Source: Alphaproteobacteria bacterium
Lineage (GTDB): Bacteria; Pseudomonadota; Alphaproteobacteria; Micropepsales; Micropepsaceae
Direction: 5' to 3'
Length of the DNA: 61,955 bases
NCBI GenBank assembly: GCA_028865545.1
Contig: JAGWJY010000015.1
Coordinates: forward strand, 1 to 61,955
This document shows, one piece after another, positions 52,031-61,955 of the stretch (position 1 is the stretch's first letter; each line of letters starts with the position of its first letter). The notes below the pieces were generated by a model. It had not been told where the DNA came from. It saw nothing but the letters and a program-made list of their open reading frames with translations, and made no database searches. The position numbers were made by a program, and so were the translations under genes.

Positions 52031-53494
52031 ATGGACATGCCGCCGCACGACGTCTGTTATCGCGCTCTTTCGACCCGCGACGCCCGTTTCGACGGGCGTT
52101 TGTTTGTCGGCATCAGAACCACCGGCATCTATTGCCGGCCGATTTGTCCGGCGCGTCCTGCGAAGTCCGAGAATTGCCGCTTTTTCCCCAGCGCCGCCGC
52201 CGCGCAGAATGCCGGCTTTCGTCCCTGTCTGCGTTGCCGGCCCGAGATATCGCCCGACGCGGCCGCCTGGCGGGGTACCTCCAACACGGTGTCGCGCGCG
52301 CTGACATTGATCGCGGAAGGCGGGTTTGACGGCGAGGATGGCGTGGTCGCGTTGGCCGCGCGGCTTGGCGTCGGAGAGCGCCAGCTGCGTCGGTTGTTCG
52401 ACAAACATTTGGGCGCTCCGCCGATCGCCGTGGCGCAGACGCGGCGGATATTGTTCGCCAAGCAGCTCATCCAGGACAGCGAATTGCCGATGAGCGCCGT
52501 CGCGGAGGCGTCCGGCTTCGGCAGCGTGCGCCGCTTCAACGATGCTTTCCGCAAGCTTTACAATCGGACGCCGCGCGAACTGCGCGTACGCAAAGCCGCA
52601 GCCCATAATTCCGCCGTCGTCGTGAAGCTGGGCTACCGCTTGCCCTATGATTGGGACGCGATGCTTTCGTTCCTGTCGGCGCGTGCGGTGGAAGGCGTCG
52701 AACTCGTGGAGCGCGACTGTTATGCGAGGACGCTCGAAATCGGTTCCTCCTGTGGCAGCGTCATGGTTGCGCCGGGACGGGCCCATCTGGTGGCGACAAT
52801 CCGCTTTTCCGACGTACGGGCGATGTTGGGCATTGTCGCGCGTCTGCGCCGGTTGTTTGATCTTGATGCGGATGTCGAGGCGATCGGCGCGCATTTGTCT
52901 GGCGATGCGACGCTGGCGCCGCTGGTCGCCAAGCGGCCGGGATTGCGCACGCCCGGCTGTTGGGACGGTTTCGAACTAGCTGTTCGTGCGATCCTTGGTC
53001 AACAGGTGAGCGTCGCGGCGGCCCGCAAGCTTGCCGGCAAGCTTACCGCGCTCACCAGCCCCAGGCTTTCGCCGGACGTGACGGGTAACGAGCGGCTTAA
53101 GGCTGCTTTTCCCACCGCCCAGCGTGTGGCGGGCGCCGATCTTTCGGCCTTCGGCATGCCGGGTGCGCGCATCGCCGCGTTGCAGGCGCTGGCCCGCGCC
53201 GCCGTCAGCGATCCGGCATTGCTTGATCCCGGCGGAAACTATGAAGATGCCGTGGCGCGCCTGCTGGCGTTGCCCGGTTTCGGTCCATGGACGGCACAAT
53301 ATTGGGCGTTGCGCGCCTTGCGCGACAGCGATGCGTTCCCGGCATCCGATGTCGGCTTGCTGCGGGCTGTCGCGCAGCAAGGCAAGCGGCCGACCCCAAA
53401 AGCTTTGTTGGCACGCGCGGAAGCGTGGCGGCCGTGGCGGGCTTATGCGGCGCAACATTTGTGGACATCCGATGGGGAGAGCGCCGTTGGATAA
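52031..53494 (+). CDS. alkA: AdaA-AlkA fusion: methylphosphotriester sensor and 3-methyladenine DNA glycosylase
   Basis: 487 residues. The Ada N-terminal zinc domain has Cys ligands in IYCRPICPAR and CLRCRPE and takes a methyl from DNA phosphotriesters. Then an AraC-type HTH (LAARLGVGERQLRRLF, MSAVAEASGFGSVRRFNDAFR). The C-terminal half is AlkA: DGFELAVRAILGQQVSVAAARK (HhH region), LLALPGFGPWTAQYWALRAL and the catalytic Asp in PASDVGLL. It probably both senses alkylation and excises damaged bases. A GTG at 52022 is an alternative start. It is followed by ogt with overlap. Confidence 0.92.
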   Translation: MDMPPHDVCYRALSTRDARFDGRLFVGIRTTGIYCRPICPARPAKSENCRFFPSAAAAQNAGFRPCLRCRPEISPDAAAWRGTSNTVSRALTLIAEGGFDGEDGVVALAARLGVGERQLRRLFDKHLGAPPIAVAQTRRILFAKQLIQDSELPMSAVAEASGFGSVRRFNDAFRKLYNRTPRELRVRKAAAHNSAVVVKLGYRLPYDWDAMLSFLSARAVEGVELVERDCYARTLEIGSSCGSVMVAPGRAHLVATIRFSDVRAMLGIVARLRRLFDLDADVEAIGAHLSGDATLAPLVAKRPGLRTPGCWDGFELAVRAILGQQVSVAAARKLAGKLTALTSPRLSPDVTGNERLKAAFPTAQRVAGADLSAFGMPGARIAALQALARAAVSDPALLDPGGNYEDAVARLLALPGFGPWTAQYWALRALRDSDAFPASDVGLLRAVAQQGKRPTPKALLARAEAWRPWRAYAAQHLWTSDGESAVG

Positions 53495-54035
53495 GCCATT
53501 GCACTTTATAATCGATCAGTTGGAGACGCCTATCGGAACGGCGCAACTCGTCAGCGACGAGGAAGGCTGTCTGCGCGTCTTCGGTTGGTACGATCGCGAA
53601 GAGCGATGGTGGCCGCAGTTATGCGCGCAATATGGCGACGTGAAACTCGTGGAGAAACGCGATCCCTTTGGACTTACAAGCGCCGTGGACGCCTATATGG
53701 CCGGCGAGGTGCATGCGATAGACGCCGTGCCCGTGGCTTTTGAGGGTACGCCGTTTCAGAAAAAGGTCTGGCATGCGCTGCGCACCATTCCCGCCGGCGA
53801 GACATTGAGCTATGGTGCTCTGGCCAAACGGATCAACGAACCAAAGGCTGTTCGTGCGGTCGGTCTTGCCAATGGTGCGAACCCGATTGCCGTCGTTGTT
53901 CCCTGTCACCGCGTGATTGGCAGCAATGGTTCGTTGACCGGATATGGCGGAGGCCTCGAACGTAAGCGCTGGCTATTGACGCACGAGGCGAAGCACGCTG
54001 GCGGAGGCCTTTTTCGCAAGGAGGCTTCGATATGA
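53487..54035 (+). CDS. ogt: methylated-DNA-protein cysteine methyltransferase
   Basis: 182-residue suicide protein that removes alkyl groups from O6-alkylguanine. The acceptor is C140 in VVPCHRVIGSNGSLTGYGGG; the helix PFQKKVWHALRTIPAGETLSYGALA and the Arg-finger region precede it. The TTG at 53487 is preferred because GGGGAGAG lies seven bases before; an ATG at 53472 is the alternative. It overlaps the alkA stop, and its own stop overlaps the next ATG, so three genes form one tight unit. Confidence 0.92.
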   Translation: MDKPLHFIIDQLETPIGTAQLVSDEEGCLRVFGWYDREERWWPQLCAQYGDVKLVEKRDPFGLTSAVDAYMAGEVHAIDAVPVAFEGTPFQKKVWHALRTIPAGETLSYGALAKRINEPKAVRAVGLANGANPIAVVVPCHRVIGSNGSLTGYGGGLERKRWLLTHEAKHAGGGLFRKEASI

Positions 54036-54838
54036 GCGGCAACGACAAACTCTTCCGAGCCTTGCATGCTGGCCCCGAACTCCTGATCCTGCCGAATGCG
54101 TGGGATGCGGGAAGTGCACGGGTCATCGAAAGTGCCGGCGCCAAGGCGATCGCGACATCGAGCGCAGCGGTGGCTTGGGCGCATGGCTATCCCGACGGCG
54201 AATTCCTGCCTTTCGACATTCTGGTTTCCACGCTTCGGGAGATCGTGCAGGCGGTGCATGTTCCGGTGTCGGCGGACATTGAGGCCGGCTATGCGGACAA
54301 GCCTGGCGATATAGACGACCGGATCTCGCATATTGTCGGCGCCGGCGCCGTTGGGATTAACATAGAAGACGGTGTCGGTACGCCGGACCTTCTTTGCGCC
54401 AAGATTGAGCATGCCAAGACGGCGGCGGCGCGGGCTGGCGTTGATCTGTGGGTGAATGCCCGCACGGATGTTCTTCTTCGCGGGCTGGCCAGGGGCGAGG
54501 CGGCGTTTGGCGAAACGCTGCACCGCGCTGCGCGCTATCGCGATGCCGGGGCGGACTCGATTTTTGTACCGGCATTGATCGATGAGCGGACGATTGCGCG
54601 GCTCGTGCCCGAGCTCGGCCTGCCGCTTAATCTGCTGGCGTGGTCCGGTTTGCCGGACGCTCAGCACCTCAAGCGGCTCGGCGTACGCCGGTTAAGTGCC
54701 GGTGCCGGTGTGGGAAAGATCGCACTCAATCGGACTTATGTCCTGGCAAGGGCGTTCCTCGAAGAGGGCAAGGCCGAGGTGCTCAACGATCCGCCGCCGG
54801 AGCTGACCAATCTGAACGATATGATGCGTCGCGGCTAA
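54032..54838 (+). CDS. isocitrate lyase/PEP mutase-family protein
   Basis: 268-residue TIM-barrel protein. ILPNAWDAGSARVIESAGAKAIATSS is the family N-terminus; SADIEAGYAD and VGINIEDGVG carry the metal- and substrate-binding residues; WVNARTDVLLRG follows. The isocitrate lyase KKCGH loop is lacking, as in oxaloacetate decarboxylase/PEP-mutase-like members. The substrate is unknown. Translationally coupled to ogt by ATGA overlap, odd company for a carbon-phosphorus or lyase enzyme. Confidence 0.87.
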   Translation: MSGNDKLFRALHAGPELLILPNAWDAGSARVIESAGAKAIATSSAAVAWAHGYPDGEFLPFDILVSTLREIVQAVHVPVSADIEAGYADKPGDIDDRISHIVGAGAVGINIEDGVGTPDLLCAKIEHAKTAAARAGVDLWVNARTDVLLRGLARGEAAFGETLHRAARYRDAGADSIFVPALIDERTIARLVPELGLPLNLLAWSGLPDAQHLKRLGVRRLSAGAGVGKIALNRTYVLARAFLEEGKAEVLNDPPPELTNLNDMMRRG

Positions 54839-54909
54839 TTCGACCGTCGCAGATCGTCTGCAAAACGCGCATAGAATGCCCCAACACGAATCGGAGCAGG
54901 TAGCGCGAT

Positions 54910-56205
54910 ATGGGCATGGGGTCTGCATTCTGGGCGGGCTTACGTCGGATTTTGTGGGCCGCTGCGGCGGGCTCGTTCGTCGGTGCCTATGTGTTCGCCA
55001 GATTTGGCAAGGCCGGGCTGTGGTTCGTGCTGCCGGCCTTGGCTGCAGCAGCAGTCGTCGCAAGCTTCATCGCCAACCGCAGCCGTCCCGCGACGCCGAA
55101 AAATGCCGGCGGCGAGGACGCCTCGCTGCCCGTTCTGTCGCCGCTGGCGCGCGAGGTCATCGAACGTTTGCCCGACCCGTTGATGCTGGTTGATCCGGCA
55201 GGACGCGTGCTGTTCGCCAACCGCGCGATGCGCGAAGTGATCGGCGTCGGTTTCGAGCGCAAGCACGTTTCGTCGCTCTTGCGAACCCCCAGTGTTCTTG
55301 AAGCGCTGGCGCGCACCTCCGCCACGGGCGAGGCGGCATCGGTCGAGTTCGTCTTCAAGGTTCCGGTCGAACGGCATTATCAGGCGTATACGGCGCGCGT
55401 CGGCAGCAACCCCGTTGTCACGACGCTGCTGCTGCACGATATGACGTCGGTCAAGCGCGCCGAACAAATGCGGGCGGATTTCGTGGCCAATGCCAGCCAT
55501 GAATTGCGGACGCCGTTGGCGGCGGTCACCGGCTTCATCGAAACGCTGAAGGGGCCCGCCAAAGACGATCCCGTCGCGCGCGTCAAATTTCTCGACATCA
55601 TGCGCGTGGAAGCGGAGCGCATGCGCCGGTTGATCGAGGACCTCCTGTCGCTGACCAGGATCGAACTCAACGAACACGTTCCGCCGCTTGGCGAGGTGTC
55701 GCTCGAGACCATCGTGCGCGAGGCCTCGGCGGCCTTGGCGCCCTTGGCCGCCGCCGATCACATCACGGTCGCGATCGACGCTGCCGAAGGCCTGCCGCCG
55801 GTCGCCGGCGAACGCGACGAATTGATCCAGCTGTTCCAGAACCTTATCCACAACGCCATCAAATACGGCCGCGAGAACGGACATGTATGGATTTCGCTGG
55901 GCCAGACGTCTGCCTCTGGCCGGCGCGGCTCGGATGCTATGGTGACGGCCAGCGTTCGTGACGACGGCGAGGGGATTGCCCAGGAGGCCATTCCCCGGCT
56001 CACGGAGCGTTTTTACCGCGTCGACGTGAAACGCAGCCGGGAACGCGGCGGCACCGGATTGGGGCTGGCGATCGTCAAACATATCGTCAACCGGCACCAC
56101 GGCCGGCTGCAGATCGAAAGTCGGTTGGGCGAAGGCAGCACCTTTACCATCTTCTTGCCCGCCGCCCGCAAACCGGCCGATGCGGCCGTCACGGAAATGT
56201 TATAA
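54910..56205 (+). CDS. phoR: phosphate regulon sensor kinase PhoR
   Basis: 431-residue histidine kinase. Two N-terminal helices (LWAAAAGSFVGAYVFARF, LWFVLPALAAAAVVASFI) with almost no periplasmic loop, then a PAS domain (residues ~75-180, LPDPLMLVDPAGRVLFANRAM), then H197 in NASHELRTPLAAVTG. The ATPase shows QNLIHNAIKYGR, VRDDGEGIAQE and GTGLGLAIVKHIV. This small-loop architecture is that of PhoR, and phoU and phoB follow. pst transporter genes are absent between them. Confidence 0.92.
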   Translation: MGMGSAFWAGLRRILWAAAAGSFVGAYVFARFGKAGLWFVLPALAAAAVVASFIANRSRPATPKNAGGEDASLPVLSPLAREVIERLPDPLMLVDPAGRVLFANRAMREVIGVGFERKHVSSLLRTPSVLEALARTSATGEAASVEFVFKVPVERHYQAYTARVGSNPVVTTLLLHDMTSVKRAEQMRADFVANASHELRTPLAAVTGFIETLKGPAKDDPVARVKFLDIMRVEAERMRRLIEDLLSLTRIELNEHVPPLGEVSLETIVREASAALAPLAAADHITVAIDAAEGLPPVAGERDELIQLFQNLIHNAIKYGRENGHVWISLGQTSASGRRGSDAMVTASVRDDGEGIAQEAIPRLTERFYRVDVKRSRERGGTGLGLAIVKHIVNRHHGRLQIESRLGEGSTFTIFLPAARKPADAAVTEML

Positions 56206-56272
56206 AACTGTCGCATAGCCATGGTGGTTCGCGCCTAATCAAGTGGTTGGGCGTACGAGCTGACATAACCGG

Positions 56273-56992
56273 ATGAGCACGATGACCGACCACACGGTAA
56301 AAGCGTTTACGGAACAGCTGGAAAACCTTGCCTCCACCGTCGCGCAAATGGGTGGACTGGCCGAGGCGCAGCTGGCCGACGCGATCGACGCCATTGCGCG
56401 TCGTGACACCAGCCGTGCGGAAGGCGCCGTCGGCGGTGACAAGCGGATCGACGAATTGCAGCAACAGATCGAAGATCAGGCGCTGAAGGTGCTGGCGTTG
56501 CGCCAGCCGATGGCCGTCGATCTGCGCGAAACGCTGGCGGCCATCAAGAGCGCCAGCGAGCTTGAGCGCATCGGCGATCTGGCGAAGAACATCGCCAAGC
56601 GCGCCATCGTGCTCAACCGCGAACCGCCGATCCGTCTGACCCAGAGCCTTGCGCGCATGGGCGGTCAGGCTTTGGGGCAGCTCAAGCAGGTGCTCGATGC
56701 CTATTCCGACCGCGATGCGGAGGCGGCCGAGGCCGTCTGGCGTCAGGACGGCGAAATCGACGAGATGTACAACAGCCTGTTTCGCGAACTTCTCACCTAC
56801 ATGATGGAAGATCCGCGCACGATCGGCCTGTGCACGCACCTGTTGTTCGTCGCCAAAAATATCGAGCGGACGGGCGACCACGCCACCAACATCGCGGAAG
56901 TCGTCTATCACATGGTGACAGGCGGCCATCTCGCCACTGATCGTCCCAAGGCGGACACCACGAGCGAAACGAACTTCGAGAAAAAGGCCTAG
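56273..56992 (+). CDS. phoU: phosphate signalling protein PhoU
   Basis: 239-residue helical protein of two PhoU repeats, each with the metal-binding E-x3-D-x3 type helix: [27 protein letters not shown]-like in the first and [36 protein letters not shown] in the second. It links the Pst transporter to PhoR to keep the regulon off in high phosphate. ATG at 56273 taken; another ATG lies three codons later. Between phoR and phoB with a two-base gap to phoB. Confidence 0.93.
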   Translation: MSTMTDHTVKAFTEQLENLASTVAQMGGLAEAQLADAIDAIARRDTSRAEGAVGGDKRIDELQQQIEDQALKVLALRQPMAVDLRETLAAIKSASELERIGDLAKNIAKRAIVLNREPPIRLTQSLARMGGQALGQLKQVLDAYSDRDAEAAEAVWRQDGEIDEMYNSLFRELLTYMMEDPRTIGLCTHLLFVAKNIERTGDHATNIAEVVYHMVTGGHLATDRPKADTTSETNFEKKA

Positions 56993-56994
56993 CG

Positions 56995-57693
56995 ATGAAA
57001 CCGTCGATTCTGGTCGCTGAAGACGAAGGGGCGTTGGTTACGCTCCTGCGTTACAATCTGGAGCGCGAGGGCTATCGCGTTCTGGCCGCCCAGGACGGCG
57101 AGGAAGCGTTGCTGGTGGCGGCGGAGGAAAAGCCCGATCTCGTTCTGCTGGATTGGATGCTGCCGCAGCTTTCGGGCATCGAGGTATGTCGCCGTCTTCG
57201 TGGGCGGCAAGAGACCCGCAACGTGCCGATCATCATGTTGACGGCGCGCGGCGAAGAGAGCGACCGCATCCGTGGTCTGGATACCGGCGCCGACGACTAC
57301 CTGACCAAGCCGTTCTCGATGACCGAGTTGCTCGCCCGCCTGCGTGCCGTGCTCCGCCGCATCCGGCCGAGTCTGGCGGAGGATGTGGTTGCCGTCGGCG
57401 ACATCGAGATGGACCGCGCGGCCCATCGCGTGCGGCGCGCTGGCAAGGAAGTCCATCTGGGTCCGACCGAATACAAGCTGCTGGAACATCTTATCCAGCA
57501 TCCGGGCCGGGTTTTCTCGCGCGAGCAGCTGCTCGATGCGGTGTGGGGTTCCGACGTCTATGTCGAAGCGCGCACAGTCGACGTTCATGTCGGGCGCCTG
57601 CGTAAGGCGCTCAACATAGAAGGCGTCAACGATCCTATCCGTACGGTCCGTTCGGCCGGTTACGCGCTGGAAGACAACGTCGTAGCAGGCTGA
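56995..57693 (+). CDS. phoB: phosphate regulon response regulator PhoB
   Basis: 232-residue OmpR-type regulator. Receiver: VAEDEGALV, phosphoacceptor D53 in [37 protein letters not shown]. Winged [50 protein letters not shown]. Activates phosphate-starvation genes at Pho boxes. It ends the phoR-phoU-phoB unit. Confidence 0.95.
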   Translation: MKPSILVAEDEGALVTLLRYNLEREGYRVLAAQDGEEALLVAAEEKPDLVLLDWMLPQLSGIEVCRRLRGRQETRNVPIIMLTARGEESDRIRGLDTGADDYLTKPFSMTELLARLRAVLRRIRPSLAEDVVAVGDIEMDRAAHRVRRAGKEVHLGPTEYKLLEHLIQHPGRVFSREQLLDAVWGSDVYVEARTVDVHVGRLRKALNIEGVNDPIRTVRSAGYALEDNVVAG

Positions 57694-57728
57694 CGCCTCG
57701 ACGGAACCGTTATCCGGCGGCGATTCGG

Positions 57729-57917
57729 TTACGGTTGGCAGGCCCTGCGCGCATAGGCGTCGTGCAACAGCTTCTCCAGCACCTTGTCGTCACGCGGCGC
57801 GACTTTTTCCTTCGCAGCCTTTGCGCCCGCGCGGGAACGCTTGAGAGGATGCACACGCTGTGCATGGCGTTTGGCCAACGCGACCATCACCTTCGGTTTT
57901 TCCGCATGTTTTCTCAT
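57729..57917 (-). CDS. small basic hypothetical protein
   Basis: 62 residues, rich in Lys, Arg and Ala: [18 protein letters not shown], then [17 protein letters not shown] and a helix [16 protein letters not shown]. No membrane segment or signal. The ATG at 57917 lacks a strong ribosome site. Codon pattern and compact composition suggest a real nucleic-acid-binding-like protein, but it could be spurious. It lies downstream of gcrA on the same strand. Confidence 0.4.
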   Translation of the reverse strand: MRKHAEKPKVMVALAKRHAQRVHPLKRSRAGAKAAKEKVAPRDDKVLEKLLHDAYARRACQP

Positions 57918-57954
57918 GCGCAAAGCCTAGCACAAAATCTGCCGGTCCGCCTCG

Positions 57955-58413
57955 TCAGCTGGCCATGCGCCCTTTGTCGCGGCGCTGCTGCTGCTGGGGC
58001 TGGTAGGCCTTGCGGGCGTGCGCCTCGCAATAAGGCGAGCCGGACTTGGGGTTGCGCCCGCAGAAATGAAACTCGTTCTCTGACGGGTCGCCGATAGGCC
58101 AGCGGCACATGCGATCGTTGATCGTCAGCACCGTCGCGAAATTGCCGTCATCGAGGGTAAGGGGATCTTCCTCCACCACCGGCGGGGCAGGGACGTGTGA
58201 GCGGATCGACACGCGCGGCGTGCTCGGCAGGCGTGGACGCTCGATGCGCGACGGGCTGGCACGGCCGGCCAAACCGAGCCGATGTACTTTGCCGATCACG
58301 GCATTACGGGTAACCCCGCCCAGGACACGGGCGATCTGGCTCGCCGAGAGCCCCTCGGTCCAAAGGTTCTTGAGCTGCTCGACGCGATCGTCGGTCCAAT
58401 TCGCCTGTGTCAT
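57955..58413 (-). CDS. gcrA: cell-cycle regulator GcrA
   Basis: 152-residue GcrA-family protein. The N-terminal DNA-binding domain MTQANWTDDRVEQLKNLW, LSASQIARVLGGVTRNAVIGKVHRLGL is the conserved mark. A Pro-rich linker leads to a C-terminal Cys/His module (DRMCRWPIGDP, FHFCGRNPKSGSPYCEAHARK) that contacts sigma70. GcrA activates genes with methylated GANTC sites in alphaproteobacterial cell-cycle control. The ATG has AAAGGAG upstream. Confidence 0.95.
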   Translation of the reverse strand: MTQANWTDDRVEQLKNLWTEGLSASQIARVLGGVTRNAVIGKVHRLGLAGRASPSRIERPRLPSTPRVSIRSHVPAPPVVEEDPLTLDDGNFATVLTINDRMCRWPIGDPSENEFHFCGRNPKSGSPYCEAHARKAYQPQQQQRRDKGRMAS

Positions 58414-58838
58414 GCCGTGCTCCTTTCGGGCTTGCCCGTCCTTTAGGGCCACAACATATCGTAGCCGTTGGATGACACTGCACAAGGCATGAGGGGTATC
58501 TACAAGGCCTTCGTCCACAGAAACCGACTCAACGCTCATTTTCAAAAAAACGCACACAGTGCTGCGCCGGAAATTTGCGGTGGCAAGGCATTTTTCCGCG
58601 CTGCAGAAGTGCGGATCGCTCCCTCCCCGGATTCGCATAAACCCGGATTGCATCAGCCAAATTTTCGATTCTGATGTAGGAACTAAATCCGTCGCTTCAA
58701 GAGTATCGTGCCGTGGCGGGAGATCATTTGTGCATAGCGGCGCAGCGGGCGGTTTGCTTGACCCTCAAGGTCGCACAGCCGATAAAGCCCGGCCGCGCGC
58801 GGATTATCCACAAGCGCGTACCACCATAGGAGGATCAG
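58414..58838. other. divergent gap between gcrA and argD
   Basis: 425 bases with no supported gene. The left part must hold the gcrA promoter. The right part holds the argD promoter and ribosome site. The small plus-strand frames here overlap argD out of frame and are shadows. Confidence 0.5.
58758..58786 (+). promoter_or_regulatory. sigma70-type promoter of argD-argF
   Basis: -35 TTGACC (58758-58763), 17-bp spacer, -10 GATAAA (58781-58786), 53 bases before the argD start. Confidence 0.6.
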
Positions 58839-60031
58839 GTGTTCCCGTCATTGCTGCCAACCTACAATCGGGCGGATGTCGCATTCGTCCGGGGCGAAGG
58901 GCCGTACCTTTTCGCCGAGGATGGGCAGCGATATCTCGACTTCGGGGCGGGTATCGCCGTCAACGCCTTCGGGCATGCGCATCCCAAGCTGGTCGCCGCG
59001 CTGACCGAACAGGCGGGCAAGCTGTGGCACACCTCCAATCTCTATCGCGTGCCGGGACAGGAATCGCTGTCCAAGCGGCTGGTGGAGAATACTTTTGCCG
59101 ACACGGCATTCTTCACGAATTCGGGCGTGGAAGCCTGTGAGCTCGCCTTCAAGATGGCGCGCCGCTACCAGTATGTCAGCGGACATCCCGAACGTTTCCG
59201 CATCATTACGTTCGAAGGCGCCTTTCACGGCCGCACGCTGGCCGGCATCGCCGCCGGTGGCCAGGCAAAATATCTGGAAGGGTTCGGCCCCAAAGTGGAG
59301 GGATTCGATCAAGTTGCTCCGGGCGATCTGAAAGCCGTCGCGGCGGCGATCACCAACGAGACGGCGGCGATCCTGATCGAACCGGTTCAGGGCGAAGGCG
59401 GTGTTCGCGTGTTGCCGGCGGAATTTCTGCGTGGTCTGCGCAAGCTTTGCGACGAGCATGGCCTGCTTCTCATTTTCGACGAAATTCAGACCGGCGTCGG
59501 CCGGACGGGCAAGCTCTTCGCCTATGAATGGCTGGGCATTGCCCCTGACATCATGCCGATCGCCAAAGGCATCGGTGGCGGCTATCCGCTTGGCGCTTGT
59601 CTCGCGACGGCCGAGGCGTCGAAGGGCATGACCCCCGGGACGCATGGCACGACTTACGGCGGCAATCCGCTCGGCATGGCGGTCGGTAATGCCGTGCTCG
59701 ATCTGGTGCTGGCGCCGGATTTCCTGCCGCATGTCGAAGCGATCAGCAATTATCTGCGTCAGCAGCTAGCCGGTCTTCTGGCCGATCATCCGACGGTGTT
59801 CGAGGAAGTGCGCGGGCAGGGGCTGCTGCTCGGCTTCAAGCTGCGCGTACCCAATACCGAATTTGTGGCGGCGGCGCGTCAGCAGGGACTGCTGGTCGTC
59901 GGCGCCGGGGACAACGTCGTGCGGCTGCTGCCGCCGCTCATTATCGAAGAAGCGCATGTGCGCGAGGCCATCAAGATGCTGTCGGCGGCCGCCAAGAGCT
60001 TCGAAGCCTCCAAGAAGAAAACGGAGGCCGC

Positions 60032-60035
<4 letters not shown>
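58839..60035 (+). CDS. argD: acetylornithine/aspartate-family aminotransferase ArgD
   Basis: 398-residue class III PLP transaminase making N-acetylornithine in arginine synthesis (often also succinyl-diaminopimelate in lysine synthesis). Motifs: [51 protein letters not shown] and the PLP lysine in [15 protein letters not shown]. Start is GTG with GGAGG six bases upstream. Its stop overlaps the GTG of argF (GTGA), so the two are coupled. Confidence 0.95.
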
Positions 60036-60985
<950 letters not shown>

Positions 60986-61003
60986 ACACCGCTTGATCGT
61001 GAA

Positions 61004-61570
61004 TTGACAACGCAGATCGCGCTGAACACTGTTCCGGGCGTTGGTTCGGGCAGTGAGAGGCGCAGATCAAGCTCGCCGTCGTTCTATCGGCTCGAGGCGC
61101 ATGGCAGCCGCGTCTTCGCCATGTACGCCGATCCCAAGCTGCAGCACCCGCAGCTGGCGCGCGCCGTGGTGTCGGCCGTCGGTCTATACGACATGGTGCG
61201 CTTCGCGACCGACCCGAACGGGGCCTTCAACACGACGGAATACGGCTCCATCTCCGATCCCGAGCAGTTCAAAGCGCTTTACGCTTACTCGCCCTATCAC
61301 CATGTGACGCCGAAAACCGCCTATCCGGCGGTGCTGATGCTGACGGGTGCCACCGACGGGCGCGTGAACCCTATGCATTCGCGCAAATTCACCGCTGCGC
61401 TGCAGGCGGCGACCACCTCGGGTTATCCGATATTGTTGCGCACCAGCATGAAGTCCGGCCACGGCATCGGCAGCTCTCTTTCCGAGCGCATCGCACAGAT
61501 GTCGGACGAACTCAGCTTCCTGTTCGATCAGCTCGGGATGCACTGGAAGGCAGGCGGCGGCGGACGTTGA
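61004..61570 (+). pseudogene. prolyl oligopeptidase (S9) C-terminal remnant
   Basis: 188 codons remain of an enzyme normally near 700 residues. From about residue 50 the sequence is a clear S9A C-terminus: LARAVVSAVGLYDMVRFATDPNGAFN, KALYAYSPYHHV, MLTGATDGRVNPM (catalytic Asp region) and SGHGIGSS (catalytic His). The nucleophile region reads AHGSRVFA where GGSNGGLL is expected, and all of the beta-propeller domain is missing. The first ~40 residues look like unrelated or frameshifted sequence. Reads as a decayed gene; the surviving open frame is therefore probably not functional. Confidence 0.75.
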
Positions 61571-61674
61571 TCTGCCGGCGTTGGTCGCGGGGCCGTTGAG
61601 ATATACAGTATCGGACGTGATGTGCGTCGCGCGCCGCGGCGTGTGGCCGGCCATGCCTGTCTTGGGAGATTTTT

Positions 61675-61955
61675 TTGGCCCCGTCGATCGATATCAGCGC
61701 CTACAGCGATGCGCTTGTCGTCCTCGGCACGGCCGGCGTGGTGGTGCCGCTGGTGCGCCGCTCGGGCGTCAGCCCGGTTCTCGCTTATCTTGGCGCCGGC
61801 GCGCTGCTGGGGCCGTTCGGCATCGGCTCCTTTGTGAAGGCTGTTCCTGCTCTTTCCTGGTTCACGATCGTCGACGCCAAAAATGTCTCCGGCATCGCAG
61901 AATTGGGAATCGTCTTCCTCCTGTTCCTCGTTGGGCTTGAACTGCCCTTCCAGCG
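61675..61955 (+). CDS. Kef-type cation:proton antiporter, N-terminal part
   Basis: The first 93 codons before the window end. Hydrophobic helices LVVLGTAGVVVPLV, VLAYLGAGALLGPFGIG and IAELGIVFLLFLVGLEL are the start of a monovalent cation:proton antiporter-2 (KefB/KefC/RosB) protein. The start is a TTG with GGGAG six bases upstream; no in-frame ATG lies earlier. The gene continues beyond the window, so presence of a TrkA-N domain cannot be judged. Confidence 0.8.
   Translation, partial: MAPSIDISAYSDALVVLGTAGVVVPLVRRSGVSPVLAYLGAGALLGPFGIGSFVKAVPALSWFTIVDAKNVSGIAELGIVFLLFLVGLELPFQ

Noticed and set aside
56206-56240. Pho-box-like CTGTCGCAT before phoU
   Set aside because: Only one imperfect half; two direct copies are needed, so it is not reported as a site.

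Overview
The window is GC-rich chromosomal DNA from an alphaproteobacterium. The evidence is the gcrA cell-cycle regulator, chpT with a full TTAA-N7-TTAA CtrA box beside it, an EipA (DUF1134) protein, an alphaproteobacterial LexA box (GTTC-N7-GTTC) and what looks like the alphaproteobacterial serC leader RNA. Large TonB-dependent receptors, pectinases and TPR proteins suggest a free-living, plant-polymer-degrading group (Caulobacterales, Micropepsales or similar); the genus cannot be fixed from the sequence alone.

Layout. 0.15-1.4 kb: one IS30-family element. 1.5-5.7 kb: a secreted hypothetical, an SOS-boxed GC-rich region without a convincing gene, a crotonase-family protein, a histidine kinase and an ICMT-like methyltransferase. 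5.8-9.4 kb: serine biosynthesis operon serC-sseB-serA behind a leader RNA. 9.5-16.3 kb: PhzF protein, ClC channel, Met-rich cytochrome c, rpoH, rluD, a JAMM protein and tRNA-Glu(CTC). 16.4-17.9 kb: psd-pssA phospholipid pair. 18.0-31.9 kb: a pectin locus holding a TPR/ATP-grasp protein, a GH28 polygalacturonase, a TonB receptor, a TPR/2OG-oxygenase protein, an autotransporter with a trypsin-like passenger, and a PL10 pectate lyase. The receptor and the pectate lyase share a near-identical palindromic operator. 32-39 kb: a Pal-like lipoprotein, a Crp/Fnr regulator, a methyltransferase, two aldo/keto reductases and an SSADH-type dehydrogenase. 38-40.8 kb: a DedA-rhodanese fusion and an ArsR-ArsP-like permease-thioredoxin-like operon.

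41-46 kb: secF without secD, eipA, a second ArsR with an AHSA1 and a DUF1801 protein, then DUF3553-cysQ diverging from chpT. 45.8-47.8 kb: chpT, a CheY-like receiver and cheR. 47.8-50.1 kb: btuB-type receptor behind a cobalamin riboswitch. 50.2-54.8 kb: acyl-CoA ligase and an alkylation-repair run (AdaA-AlkA fusion, Ogt, PEP-mutase-family protein). 54.9-57.7 kb: phoR-phoU-phoB without pst genes. 58-61 kb: gcrA, then argD-argF. 61-61.95 kb: a decayed prolyl-oligopeptidase remnant and the start of a Kef-type antiporter cut by the window end.

No CRISPR array, phage or defence island is visible. The most unusual material is regulatory: the shared pectin-locus palindrome, the CtrA box at chpT, the LexA box before a structured region with no clear gene, and two ArsR operators placed just downstream of well-formed promoters.
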